Shown here one piece after another: positions 34,235 to 42,959 of a DNA stretch of 64,000 bases. The translations under genes and the position numbers were made by a program. Under the pieces are notes generated by a model that saw only the letters and a list, made by a program, of their open reading frames with translations, did no database searches and was not told where the DNA came from. Numbering within the stretch: the first letter of the stretch is position 1; every line of letters starts with the position of its first letter. The stretch is from Phycisphaerales bacterium (GTDB taxonomy: Bacteria; Planctomycetota; Phycisphaerae; Phycisphaerales; UBA1924). The stretch covers positions 1 to 64,000 of the forward strand of contig JANQNW010000014.1 in the NCBI GenBank assembly GCA_028279375.1. Direction: 5' to 3'.

Positions 34235-35460
34235 TCCAGTTCACCTACAAAGCGATCCCCGCGGCTCAGGGGGGTGGGGGCAGCGCGTCAAGCGTGATCG
34301 ACGGGAGGCTCGAGGCGCCCGATGAACGCTCCCTGCGCGACAAGCTTCGCGCCCAGGGCATGATCGTTCTCGAGGCGCGTCCCGTCAGCGCGATGGACGC
34401 CATCCGGGCGTCTCTGGGCGGCCGCGGCCTTCGAGCGAACGACGCCGTCTGGTTCTTCCAGACGCTCGAGCAACTAATGGACGCGAAGGTGCCGGTGGAG
34501 TCTGCGATCTCGACGATGCAGGAACTGGCCCCGCGGCCGCGTCTGGTCGAGGCGTGCCGGGAGGTGGGGGAGTCGCTTCGCGCCGGTGTCTCGCTCTCGG
34601 ATGCGGTGGCGAAGGTGGATCGGCTCGCACGGCCCCAGCACATCGCACTGCTACGCGTGGGCCACGAATCCGGTCGCCTGGCGCATGTGATTCGACTGAT
34701 CTCCCGATCTATCGAGGCGAGGGAGAAGATCCGCCGGACTGTGACCGGCCGGATGATCTACCCGGCGCTGGTGATCGTGGTGACGATCCTGGCCGTCTGG
34801 ATCCTCGCGACGTTCGTCATTCCGCGATTCGCCGAGACGTTGAGCGCCGCAGGCGTTGAGCTTCCCCTCTCGACGCGCATCACGATGGCGGCGGCGGATT
34901 GGGCGGCATGGATCGGCCCGGCGATGCTCGTGGTCCTTCTGGGCGTCATCGGCCTCCGGAGCAAGGCGCTGCCAGAGTCCACGCGTCTCAAGCTCGATCG
35001 GCTGGTCCTCAGGATCCCGATCCTGGGATCCGTCATCTGGAACACACAGGGCGCCCTGGTGAGCGAGACACTCGCGACGATTGTCGAGGGCGGCGGCGAC
35101 GTGCTCTCGGGCCTCGAGCAGGCGGAATCGGCCCTTCGATCGCCGGAACTGCGCGGGCGTCTGGGGCGCGCACGAGAGCAAGTGCGGGCCGGCGAGGAGC
35201 TTGGCGAGGCGATCGCCCGGGAACAGGTCATTCCACCCATGGCGTCCGCGATCGTGCGCGCCGGAATGAAGGCGGGCGACCTGGTTGGGGCCCTGAAGAG
35301 GGCATCTGAGATGTGTGTTCGGAGGCAGGATGAACTGACCGGGCGCCTCCTCACCCTGCTCGAACCGGCGGTCACGCTCTTCATCGCCGGCATCGTTGCG
35401 TGGGTGTTTTACAGCCTTATCGCAGGTATTCTGACGATGAATGATCTGGGTGCGCTCTGA
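34231..35460 (+). CDS. gspF: T2SS inner-membrane platform protein GspF
   Basis: 409 aa. Two T2SSF domains: the first contains NDAVWFFQTLEQLMDAKVPVESAIS and HESGRLAHVIRLISRSIEAREKIRRTVTGRMIYPALVIVVTILAVWILATFVIPRFAE, the second ILGSVIWNTQGALVSETLATIVEGGGDVLSGLEQAE. Transmembrane segments lie near 170-190, 220-240 and 375-400. An Asp/Gly-rich N-terminal extension is short. It couples GspE to the pseudopilus. Confidence 0.92.
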   Translation: MIQFTYKAIPAAQGGGGSASSVIDGRLEAPDERSLRDKLRAQGMIVLEARPVSAMDAIRASLGGRGLRANDAVWFFQTLEQLMDAKVPVESAISTMQELAPRPRLVEACREVGESLRAGVSLSDAVAKVDRLARPQHIALLRVGHESGRLAHVIRLISRSIEAREKIRRTVTGRMIYPALVIVVTILAVWILATFVIPRFAETLSAAGVELPLSTRITMAAADWAAWIGPAMLVVLLGVIGLRSKALPESTRLKLDRLVLRIPILGSVIWNTQGALVSETLATIVEGGGDVLSGLEQAESALRSPELRGRLGRAREQVRAGEELGEAIAREQVIPPMASAIVRAGMKAGDLVGALKRASEMCVRRQDELTGRLLTLLEPAVTLFIAGIVAWVFYSLIAGILTMNDLGAL

Positions 35461-35528
35461 TGCGGAAGCGCCCGATCCCAGGTCGTTCGACGCCCGGAGG
35501 GTGTCGACGCAAGAGGGAGAAGTTCAGG

Positions 35529-37808
35529 ATGGCCAAACCAGCACTTATCAGCGCGCTGATCGTCGGGGCGGGGCTCGCGCTCGTCGCGTGTCAGAACGCC
35601 CCCGAGGAGACCGCAGAGCGGGAGCCATTCCAGGGGCGTCCGTACAGCTCCATCGACCGGCCGATCTCCGAGGTGATCACCTCGCGCGGCTCGGGCCCGA
35701 TCGACGCGACAGGATCGGCGACGCTCATTGATCGGCAGAAGCTCGCCGCCGCGCGCAAGGCTGAGCGCGTCGAGGCGGAACTGCTGGATCCGCAGGCGCA
35801 GGGCGAGTTGATCCAGGTGAAGTACAGCGCGCGCGAGGCGGCGCCCGAGGATGTCATTCGCGTGCTCGTCTCCGACTTCCTCGGTCGTTCGTATGCGCTT
35901 GATCCCCAGGTCGCCAAGTCCAATGCCGGCGTGACGATCGATGTGGATCTGGAGATGACGCCGGAGGACATCGAGGATCTTCTCGGCGCGCTCGCCGTGC
36001 TGCATGGCTGGAGCATCGATGACCGAGGCGAGTTCCTTGTCATCGGGAACGCGGCGAACATGTCGCGCTCCGCGACGGCGCCGATTCTTCGCGCTCGCGC
36101 CGCGCTCGGCAGCGAGCACACCGCGGCCCGCGTCTTCAGGCTGGACTATCTCGCGGCGAACGAAGCTGCGGAGGCCATCAAGGATCTCGTCAGCGACGGC
36201 GGCAAGACTGTCGTCGCCGGGCGCACGCTTCTCGTCGTTGATCGCATCAATCAGCTGAACAGACTCGATCGCGTGTTCGCAGCGCTTGACGTGGCGCCCT
36301 TCGAAGGGGCTGAGATCTGGACATATCAGTTGAGCTTCCAGCAGGCGCAGGAAGCACAGCGCCTCCTTGGCGCCATGGCGACGGGCTCACGCATCAACGA
36401 GGGCGGCGAGGCGCTGATTACGTTCCTCGCGCAGGATCAGCAGAACAGGATCATGGTCATCAGTCGTGATCCATCGCTGCAGCCGATGGTGCGCGGCTGG
36501 CTCAAGCAGATCGACAGGCCCGGTGATGATCCGGGGCGCAATCGCTATCTCTATCGCGTACAGCATCAGTCGCCGACAGAGCTCGTGCGCATCGCGCGGG
36601 AAACCTTCTCGGAGCGCGTCGAACGAAGCAAGGAGGATCCACTGGATCCGGGCATTCGTTTCGTGGCGGGACAGGATGAGGATTTCATCATTGTTGTCGC
36701 GACGCCGAGTGACTACGCCGACCTGCTTTCACTCTTCGGGGCGATCGATCGACCCGATCAACAGGTGATGTTGCAAACGGTGCTCGCTGAGGTCACGCTC
36801 AGCAATGGATTGCAGTGGGGGATTGACTACTTCCTGCAGACGGAAATCGATGGAAGCCTGCTCGAGCTTGCGGGTGATCTCACTCAACTCGGACCTCTGA
36901 ACCCGACGGGATCCGCGTTCTTCCTTGGCGGGGATGGTTTCGCTCTGCTCGAGGTGCTCGAGGAGGAGACGGATGTTCGCCTGCTCACGACGCCGAGCAT
37001 CTTCGTGCGTGACAAGGAAGCGGCGTTTATTCAGATCGGCGGCGAGGTGCCCATCATCACCTCGAATATCGACAGTGACTTCCAGCAGGATGGCGATACC
37101 GGCATTCGGCAGGAGATTGAGTACCGCGAGACGGGCGTCATTCTCAATGTGCAGCCGGAGGTCAATGAGAGCGGCGAAGTCACCCTGCTGATCACCCAGG
37201 AGATCCGTCAGGTCACGCCGACGACCTCGAGCGGCATTGATTCGCCGGAGTTCACGGTGCGCCGCGTCGAGACGAGCGTCACCGTGCCGCACGGCAAGAC
37301 GCTGCTGCTCGGCGGCATCGTGACGGAGGCGGACCAGGAGCAGATCAACAAGATCCCGCTTCTCGGCGATATCCCACTCCTCGGCCTGGCGTTCCAGAAC
37401 CTCGACATCAGCACGGCGCGCACGGAGTTGATGCTCACGATTACGCCGCAGATCGTCAACGATCCACACGACGCCGGTGTCTTCCTGAGCGCCTTCCTCG
37501 ACTCGAGTGTCAATCTCGGCGAGACGATGCAGGAGTTCAATGAGAACATCATGATCTCGATCTACGACGACGAGGATGTGCTCGACGGGACGCCGCCGCG
37601 CATGTACGACGTCCCGATGGAGTTCGACTCGGACGAAGACGCGGATGACGAGATGCGTCAGGGTCGCGATCGAAATCCTGGTGAGAGCTTGCTTGGCCTC
37701 AGTCGTCTTGCGGCGCGCCAAGCCGACGCGGACGCTGAAAGCGCAGCGGCGGTGTCAGAGTTCCTCGAAGGGCTTGTTGCGCTCGCGAGCAGGACTGACC
37801 AGGATTAG
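35529..37808 (+). CDS. gspD: T2SS secretin GspD, predicted lipoprotein
   Basis: 759 aa from ATG 35529. This start, and not the upstream ATG overlapping gspF, gives a lipoprotein signal (ISALIVGAGLALVAC-Q, lipobox LVAC). N0 and N1 domains follow (VKYSAREAAPEDVIRVLVSDFLG; FRLDYLAANEAAEAIKDLV), and the secretin core contains VRLLTTPSIFVRDKEAAFIQIGGEVP and TVPHGKTLLLGGIVTEADQEQINKIPLLGDIPLLGLAF. It forms the outer-membrane channel. The lipidated N-terminus means it may reach the outer membrane without a separate pilotin. The C-terminus is rich in Asp/Glu and Ala. Confidence 0.9.
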   Translation: MAKPALISALIVGAGLALVACQNAPEETAEREPFQGRPYSSIDRPISEVITSRGSGPIDATGSATLIDRQKLAAARKAERVEAELLDPQAQGELIQVKYSAREAAPEDVIRVLVSDFLGRSYALDPQVAKSNAGVTIDVDLEMTPEDIEDLLGALAVLHGWSIDDRGEFLVIGNAANMSRSATAPILRARAALGSEHTAARVFRLDYLAANEAAEAIKDLVSDGGKTVVAGRTLLVVDRINQLNRLDRVFAALDVAPFEGAEIWTYQLSFQQAQEAQRLLGAMATGSRINEGGEALITFLAQDQQNRIMVISRDPSLQPMVRGWLKQIDRPGDDPGRNRYLYRVQHQSPTELVRIARETFSERVERSKEDPLDPGIRFVAGQDEDFIIVVATPSDYADLLSLFGAIDRPDQQVMLQTVLAEVTLSNGLQWGIDYFLQTEIDGSLLELAGDLTQLGPLNPTGSAFFLGGDGFALLEVLEEETDVRLLTTPSIFVRDKEAAFIQIGGEVPIITSNIDSDFQQDGDTGIRQEIEYRETGVILNVQPEVNESGEVTLLITQEIRQVTPTTSSGIDSPEFTVRRVETSVTVPHGKTLLLGGIVTEADQEQINKIPLLGDIPLLGLAFQNLDISTARTELMLTITPQIVNDPHDAGVFLSAFLDSSVNLGETMQEFNENIMISIYDDEDVLDGTPPRMYDVPMEFDSDEDADDEMRQGRDRNPGESLLGLSRLAARQADADAESAAAVSEFLEGLVALASRTDQD

Positions 37809-37811
37809 AAG

Positions 37812-38255
37812 ATGCCATGCACGTCCTGCCGAACACGGGGACGCGCCGCCCGGGGATTCACACTGCTCGAGTCCGTGGCTGCGCTGTCGGTGTTGACCGG
37901 TGTCGCGATCATCTGCATGCAGTTGCGGGTGCAGGCGGCGGTGCATGCCGTCGAGTTGTCAGAGCGCGCCAGCGCTCAGCACGCCGCGGCGGCGCTGCTT
38001 GAACTCGCCGTCTCGGGAATGCTCCCGGCCGGTGAAGGTCCTGAGGAGGATGACCCGCTCCAGCGCATCACATGGACGGGATCACGCCTGGGCAAGAAAT
38101 ACACCTGCACGCGCGAGCGGATCACAATCAAGAACCCGGTCGCCGGCGCTCCCGGCGTGAATGACGGCGCCGTGGCGCAACTCGTCGAGATGAACCGGTT
38201 CTCCGTGGAATGCGCCGGAGTGACCCTCGAGACAATCCGGCCGCTTGGCAAATGA
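37812..38255 (+). CDS. gspI: T2SS minor pseudopilin GspI
   Basis: 147 aa. The prepilin signal is ARGFTLLESVAALSVLTGVAIICMQL with Gly/Phe cleavage. The remainder fits the short GspI-type globular domain in size and position. It starts 3 bases after the gspD stop and overlaps gspJ by ATGA. Confidence 0.8.
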   Translation: MPCTSCRTRGRAARGFTLLESVAALSVLTGVAIICMQLRVQAAVHAVELSERASAQHAAAALLELAVSGMLPAGEGPEEDDPLQRITWTGSRLGKKYTCTRERITIKNPVAGAPGVNDGAVAQLVEMNRFSVECAGVTLETIRPLGK

Positions 38256-38986
38256 AACACGATCCAGGCCCATCCAGATCGAGCCGTCGGGCGATGACGC
38301 TCATGGAGATGCTGATCGCGATCACGCTGCTCGCGACGCTCACCGGTCTTCTGTCGTCGCTGTGGGGGCAACTGGGTGATTGGGCTCGGCAGAATCAGTT
38401 CGCAGGTGAATCACTCGAGATTCAGAGAGCGATCGGATTCCTCGACGAGCAGTGGGGCAGCCGACGCGCCGTCCTCCGAGTCGGCGAGGAAGGTAAGAAC
38501 TCCTGGGATGTCACGCCCGAGGAGCTTCAGTTCGTCACGTCGACACCGGCGCTCTTTCCAGACTGGCCGCTCGTGGCGGTGCGCGTCACGTTCGAGATCG
38601 AGGATTCACTTCGAAGAACAGCGGATGGCCGGCAGTTTGCGAAACTTCTCTATGAGGAGACGCGTCTCATTGACATGAGCACGATGCCTGATCAGCCACG
38701 GGACGCGCTGGGCCGGGACATGTCGAGCCGCATCACACTGCTGGACGACTGCGTCGAGCTTCGATTCGAGCAACTCGATCTGAGGAGCGCGGCTCGCGCG
38801 CGGGCGCGGGGCCTCGCTGACGAGGAGGAACTCAGCCCATGGCGGCCGGTTGAGGCGAGGAGTCTGCTGCACGAGGCCTTGCGTGAAGAGGAGGATGAGG
38901 TCGCGCTTCCACGGGCGATTCGTATTCGCGGAGAACGACGCGGAGAGGAGTTTGCATGCGAGCTCATCGCAGAAGCTTCGCGATGA
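38252..38986 (+). CDS. gspJ: T2SS minor pseudopilin GspJ
   Basis: 244 aa; the start overlaps the gspI stop. The signal is SRRAMTLMEMLIAITLLATLTGLLSSLWGQL, with Ala before the hydrophobic helix and Glu+5. A larger beta-rich domain follows (WPLVAVRVTFEIEDSLRRT..., VELRFEQLDL). It is part of the I-J-K tip complex that starts the pseudopilus. It overlaps gspK. Confidence 0.8.
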   Translation: MKHDPGPSRSSRRAMTLMEMLIAITLLATLTGLLSSLWGQLGDWARQNQFAGESLEIQRAIGFLDEQWGSRRAVLRVGEEGKNSWDVTPEELQFVTSTPALFPDWPLVAVRVTFEIEDSLRRTADGRQFAKLLYEETRLIDMSTMPDQPRDALGRDMSSRITLLDDCVELRFEQLDLRSAARARARGLADEEELSPWRPVEARSLLHEALREEEDEVALPRAIRIRGERRGEEFACELIAEASR

Positions 38987-40059
38987 TCGTCGTGCTGCTC
39001 GCGTCCGCCGCGATCTTCGGGTTCGCGATGCAGGGCGGTCTGGCGATGCGTCTGGCGACGATCGAGACGACTGCGCTCCGCGATCAGGATGCGCTTCTGC
39101 GCGAGGCTCGGAGCGCTGCCGCGATCGTCCTGGCGGGTCTGACCTCCGGACCAGGCGTCGATGAGACGACGCGCACCGACGGATTCGGAACGCCGACGAC
39201 CTCCGATGAGGAGGACGTCGCACCGCTGGAAGAGCCGAATATTCCCCAGCTCCCAGAGGAGATCCGTGAGTTGCTCTTCGGGGACCTTCCGGAGCCGGAT
39301 GATGACGACGACGCGAACGGCGGGTTCCTTTCGAGCCCTGAGCCCATCCGCAGAACGACGCGGAGCTCAGGCCGCTACACCGCGCTGCGCAAAGCGGGTC
39401 TCCCCGGGCGGCCCATCGCCGTGGTGCGTGACGAGCAGGTGTTTGAGGTCTCAATCCTCGACGAGGGCGCTCGCCTGAATGTCAATGTCGCGAGCGCTGA
39501 GCAGCTGACGACTTATCTCAAGCTCAAGGGGATTCAATCCCCGACGGATGTGGCCCTCGCGAGCCAGATCGTCGATTGGCGCGATGAAGACGATTTCGTG
39601 AGCCCGCGCGGCGCCGAGAAGGACGAGTATGCCCGGAGAGGCGTCGTTATTCGCAACGGCGACTTCCTGACCATCGAGGAGTTGCTTTATCTGCCGGCGA
39701 TGTCACGCGAGATCTACGGCGTCGTGCAACACGATTTGACGGTGGTCGGCGACGGCGCTCTCTGTGTGAGCAGTGTCAGCCGCGAAGCGCTCCTGAGCGT
39801 GCCCGGCATGAATGAGGCGACCGGCGGCGAGGTGCTGACGCTTCGAGATCAGGGGCAACTCACCAAGAAGTCACTCGAGGCGGCGCTGACGCCGCTCTCG
39901 ATCGAAGCGCTCGAGCATCTCAGACTCAGTCCGACCTCGACGCTGCGTCTCTACGTGCGGCCGGTCGGACTCGACATGCCTCCGTTCGAGGGTGTCGCTA
40001 TCGTGACGGATTCGGGAGGCATTGAGGCGATCATGTTGAATCCGCCTCGTGCGTGGTAA
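38956..40059 (+). CDS. gspK: T2SS minor pseudopilin GspK
   Basis: 367 aa. An N-terminal hydrophobic helix RSFAMIVVLLASAAIFGFAMQGGLAMRL lacks the Glu+5, as GspK proteins do. The insert (about 80-130) is very acidic (EPDDDDDANGG). Two helix-hairpin-helix-like helical regions (NVNVASAEQLTTYLKLKGI and SVSREALLSVPGMNEATGGEVLTLRDQG) are typical of GspK. It caps the pseudopilus. Confidence 0.85.
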   Translation: MRAHRRSFAMIVVLLASAAIFGFAMQGGLAMRLATIETTALRDQDALLREARSAAAIVLAGLTSGPGVDETTRTDGFGTPTTSDEEDVAPLEEPNIPQLPEEIRELLFGDLPEPDDDDDANGGFLSSPEPIRRTTRSSGRYTALRKAGLPGRPIAVVRDEQVFEVSILDEGARLNVNVASAEQLTTYLKLKGIQSPTDVALASQIVDWRDEDDFVSPRGAEKDEYARRGVVIRNGDFLTIEELLYLPAMSREIYGVVQHDLTVVGDGALCVSSVSREALLSVPGMNEATGGEVLTLRDQGQLTKKSLEAALTPLSIEALEHLRLSPTSTLRLYVRPVGLDMPPFEGVAIVTDSGGIEAIMLNPPRAW

Positions 40060-40069
40060 GGGCGTGTTG

Positions 40070-41266
40070 ATGCGACTGAGCTTTCACACACGGGTTTCGA
40101 TGGTGGCTCGAGGCGAAGACCTCTACGTCGTCACCGTCCTGCAGACCCCCTGGCGCACGACCGTTCGTCATGGTCCGACGCTGCGCGACTTCCGTGCGAT
40201 GCCCGTCGAGCAGGCGCGCGCGGCGCTCTCCAAAGTCAAGGGCGCTCACAGGATCACGCTGACGTGCGACGAGTCATGGTGTTCGATCCGTCCCATTCAG
40301 ATCAAGGCGTCGAACTGGAAGCAGGCGAGGGAAGAAGTGCGACTTTCGATCGATCGGCTGCTTCCGCTTTCGCCGGATGACGCCATGGTCGGTGTCATTG
40401 ACATGGACGACTCGACTGGCGACGGCACGCTGCTTGCCGTGCGTCGCTCCACGGTCCAGGAATGGATCGATCACATCGAAGAAGCGTCGGGCGCGCGCGT
40501 TGTAGACGTGCTTGCGCCGCACATGTCAATGCTGGCGCTGGGCCATCAGCGGGACGAGCAGGCGCGCGTCATCGAGCTGGACAATGAGGGAACGCCGATC
40601 GGTGAGCATCGATTCCGATACGGAGCGCCTGTCCAGTTCGATGCGCCATTTACGGACAACGCGGAGACGGACGAGGCGTCTTTTGTCGCCGGACCGCGGG
40701 AAATCGGCGTCGCCTCGGCTCTGGCGCCAATGATCGGCGCCGGTCGCTACGCGCCACTGCAGGGGAGAACACCTCCGCCGCCGCGTCGATGGTTGGCGCC
40801 GGCGGCCGCCGGCGGACTCGCGATCCTCGTCTTCATCGGCGCAGGATCACTGTTTGAAGGTCGACTTCAGCATGCGACTGCCCGCGCCGAGAGCCGGCAG
40901 CTTGAATTGGTGGAGCCGCTGAGGCTTGTGCGCGACACTCGCGCTGACACCGAGCGGCACATCACACTTCTGCGCGACGGCCTCGCCAGGTCCACAAGCG
41001 ACTGGCAGAGCGTTCTTCCTCTGATGACCGAGGTCGAGCGGGCGCTCGGCGCCGAAGGTTTCCTGCGTCGCCTCGAGATCTCGCGCGAATACGTCATCGT
41101 TCAGGGCGAGTCACCGAGCGCAACCTCCGTGCTCGAGGCGATGGAGGCGAGTTCCCTCCTGCAGGAGGCGCAGCTCTCGGCGCCAACGAGCGTCTCGAGT
41201 CAGTCCGGTCTCGACATGTTCTCTATTCGCGCTCGACGCTCGAATCGGGAAGGAGGCGCAGAATGA
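40070..41266 (+). CDS. gspL: T2SS assembly protein GspL/PilM-like
   Basis: 398 aa from the ATG preceded by AAGGG. The cytoplasmic N-terminal part resembles a degenerate actin-like/PilM fold, one transmembrane helix lies near 245-262 (APAAAGGLAILVFIGAGSLF), and a periplasmic ferredoxin-like part follows. Assignment is by architecture and operon position between GspK and GspM; pairwise identity to classical GspL is expected to be low. It overlaps gspM by ATGA. Confidence 0.68.
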   Translation: MRLSFHTRVSMVARGEDLYVVTVLQTPWRTTVRHGPTLRDFRAMPVEQARAALSKVKGAHRITLTCDESWCSIRPIQIKASNWKQAREEVRLSIDRLLPLSPDDAMVGVIDMDDSTGDGTLLAVRRSTVQEWIDHIEEASGARVVDVLAPHMSMLALGHQRDEQARVIELDNEGTPIGEHRFRYGAPVQFDAPFTDNAETDEASFVAGPREIGVASALAPMIGAGRYAPLQGRTPPPPRRWLAPAAAGGLAILVFIGAGSLFEGRLQHATARAESRQLELVEPLRLVRDTRADTERHITLLRDGLARSTSDWQSVLPLMTEVERALGAEGFLRRLEISREYVIVQGESPSATSVLEAMEASSLLQEAQLSAPTSVSSQSGLDMFSIRARRSNREGGAE

Positions 41267-41859
41267 CCCCGGATCAAAAGCGCCGTTTCTTCCTGATCAG
41301 CGTCATGATTGCGCTCGTGGCGCTTGTCGCCGCCGATCGACTAGGGGTGTTCGGTGGAGCGGATGGCGACGCCGCCGGCGGCGGAACTGCGATGGACGAG
41401 TGGCTCAGCGCCGGCGCTCGGGCGAGCGATATGCAGGCGGAGGTTGATCAGGGGCCCGAGTGGGAGGCGCTGCTCGCCAGCGCTCGCGGATCCTGGGAAT
41501 CGGTCGCCGACGAGTTGATCGTGGCGCCCAGTGCGGAGGTGGCTTCGGCCCGCTTACGCAGGCGCGTGCAGGAGGCGATGGGAGAGTTTGATCTCCGGCT
41601 CACGGTCTCGGAGGCGTTGCCGCCGCGTGCGCCAGTTGACGGCGAGCCATTGCGCATCGTCGGCATCGAACTCTCGTTCGACGCGCTGAACCCTGAGCAG
41701 GTGTATCGTCTCATCGATCGTTTGGAGCATCTTGATTCGTTGCGAACGAACATCCCCACGCTTCGAATCGAGGGTCCGGGTCGGGGAGTGCGCACCGGTA
41801 TTCAGGTCACGATGAGCTTGCAGGCGCTGGCGATGGTTGAGACGGGGCGACAGTCATGA
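41263..41859 (+). CDS. gspM: T2SS assembly protein GspM-like
   Basis: 198 aa. A single N-terminal transmembrane helix (FFLISVMIALVALVAADRL) precedes a helical then ferredoxin-like periplasmic domain ending QVTMSLQALAMVE. Size and place next to the GspL-like gene support GspM. Overlaps of ATGA are present on both sides. Confidence 0.7.
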   Translation: MTPDQKRRFFLISVMIALVALVAADRLGVFGGADGDAAGGGTAMDEWLSAGARASDMQAEVDQGPEWEALLASARGSWESVADELIVAPSAEVASARLRRRVQEAMGEFDLRLTVSEALPPRAPVDGEPLRIVGIELSFDALNPEQVYRLIDRLEHLDSLRTNIPTLRIEGPGRGVRTGIQVTMSLQALAMVETGRQS

Positions 41860-42950
41860 GGGTGACGCAGCATCATTCGAGTCGCAGCGAGGGTGATGTG
41901 CATGCCGTGCCCCCTGCGCAGCTCAGGACTCCCGGCGATGGCGCCCCGGATGCGATCACCTGGCTGAGCCGAGTGGGTCTCGCGGCGTTCATTCTCGCGC
42001 TTGGATGGCTCCTCTTCGCTGTCATACGCCCGCTGCCTGGCCTCGCAGAACCCGCGATCGGCTCGCTCCCCGTCCTTGAACTACCCGGAGAACACGGCCT
42101 GCAGATCGCTGAGCGCGAACGCATTCTGACCTTCGCGACTGGAGAGAACATCTTCAATCCGGAGCGCTCGCCCTGGTCGAGCGAGCCGAAGGGCGACGAT
42201 TCGACCGAGATTGCAGAGGAAGCGGAGTCGCCAGCCACAAGCCCGATTGCGTCGACTGGCGTGCCTGCAATGAGCGACATCGAGTTCGATGGCGAGCCCG
42301 AGCTGCTGACCTATGACGACATCGAGCTCGCGAAGCCGTCCGAGATTCCGGTGGCCGTCGTGAAGTCACTGCGAGAGCTTGAACTTCGCGGCATCTATGG
42401 GCGCGATGGCGGGTACATCGCGCAGATCGGGAAGATCAGCAACAAGCGTCGCATGACGAGCGAAGGCTACGCCGTCGGGCAGAAATTCGATGACGAGAAC
42501 TGGCAGTTGCTTGCAATCGACCCAGTGCATGACCGCGTCATTCTGCGTCGATCCGACTCCGTCAATGTCGAACTCACGATGTACGCACCGGGCCTCTCTC
42601 CGCGTCCACTCCCATCGACGGAGGAGTCGCGCTCTGCCGCTGAGGCCATGGCGACGGTTGCGCTGCGTACACCGGAGGAGGCTCGATCAGACCTCGAGGA
42701 GGGCGGCGTCTCTCAGAGTGAGATCGATGAGTTGCTTCGGCTTGCAGAGGGCGCAGAGGATCAGGCCGAGGACGGTGACAAGGTCGCCAGCGCTGATAAT
42801 GGGGATGACGAGAGCACGAAGAGCGCCGCGGCGCCCGCGGGACTCAGCTCCATTCTCAAGATGATGGCGCGCAACCCGTTCGAAGCGCCGGGCGAGTCTT
42901 CGCAAGATGAACCAGAGGATGAGCCGGCGGAAGGTGATGACGACAACTGA
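41856..42950 (+). CDS. GspC-like inner-membrane protein with long acidic tail
   Basis: 364 aa. One transmembrane helix lies near 40-60 (VGLAAFILALGWLLFAVI). A periplasmic domain reading LRELELRGIYGRDGGYIAQIGKISNKRRMTSEGYAVGQKF and VHDRVILRRSDSVNVELTMY follows, like the HR domain of GspC, which links the inner membrane to the secretin. There is no PDZ domain. The last 150 residues are acidic and probably disordered (EPEDEPAEGDDDN end). It ends the plus-strand T2SS operon, 9 bases before the convergent pilB stop. Confidence 0.62.
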   Translation: MRVTQHHSSRSEGDVHAVPPAQLRTPGDGAPDAITWLSRVGLAAFILALGWLLFAVIRPLPGLAEPAIGSLPVLELPGEHGLQIAERERILTFATGENIFNPERSPWSSEPKGDDSTEIAEEAESPATSPIASTGVPAMSDIEFDGEPELLTYDDIELAKPSEIPVAVVKSLRELELRGIYGRDGGYIAQIGKISNKRRMTSEGYAVGQKFDDENWQLLAIDPVHDRVILRRSDSVNVELTMYAPGLSPRPLPSTEESRSAAEAMATVALRTPEEARSDLEEGGVSQSEIDELLRLAEGAEDQAEDGDKVASADNGDDESTKSAAAPAGLSSILKMMARNPFEAPGESSQDEPEDEPAEGDDDN

Positions 42951-42959
42951 TCGTCCGTC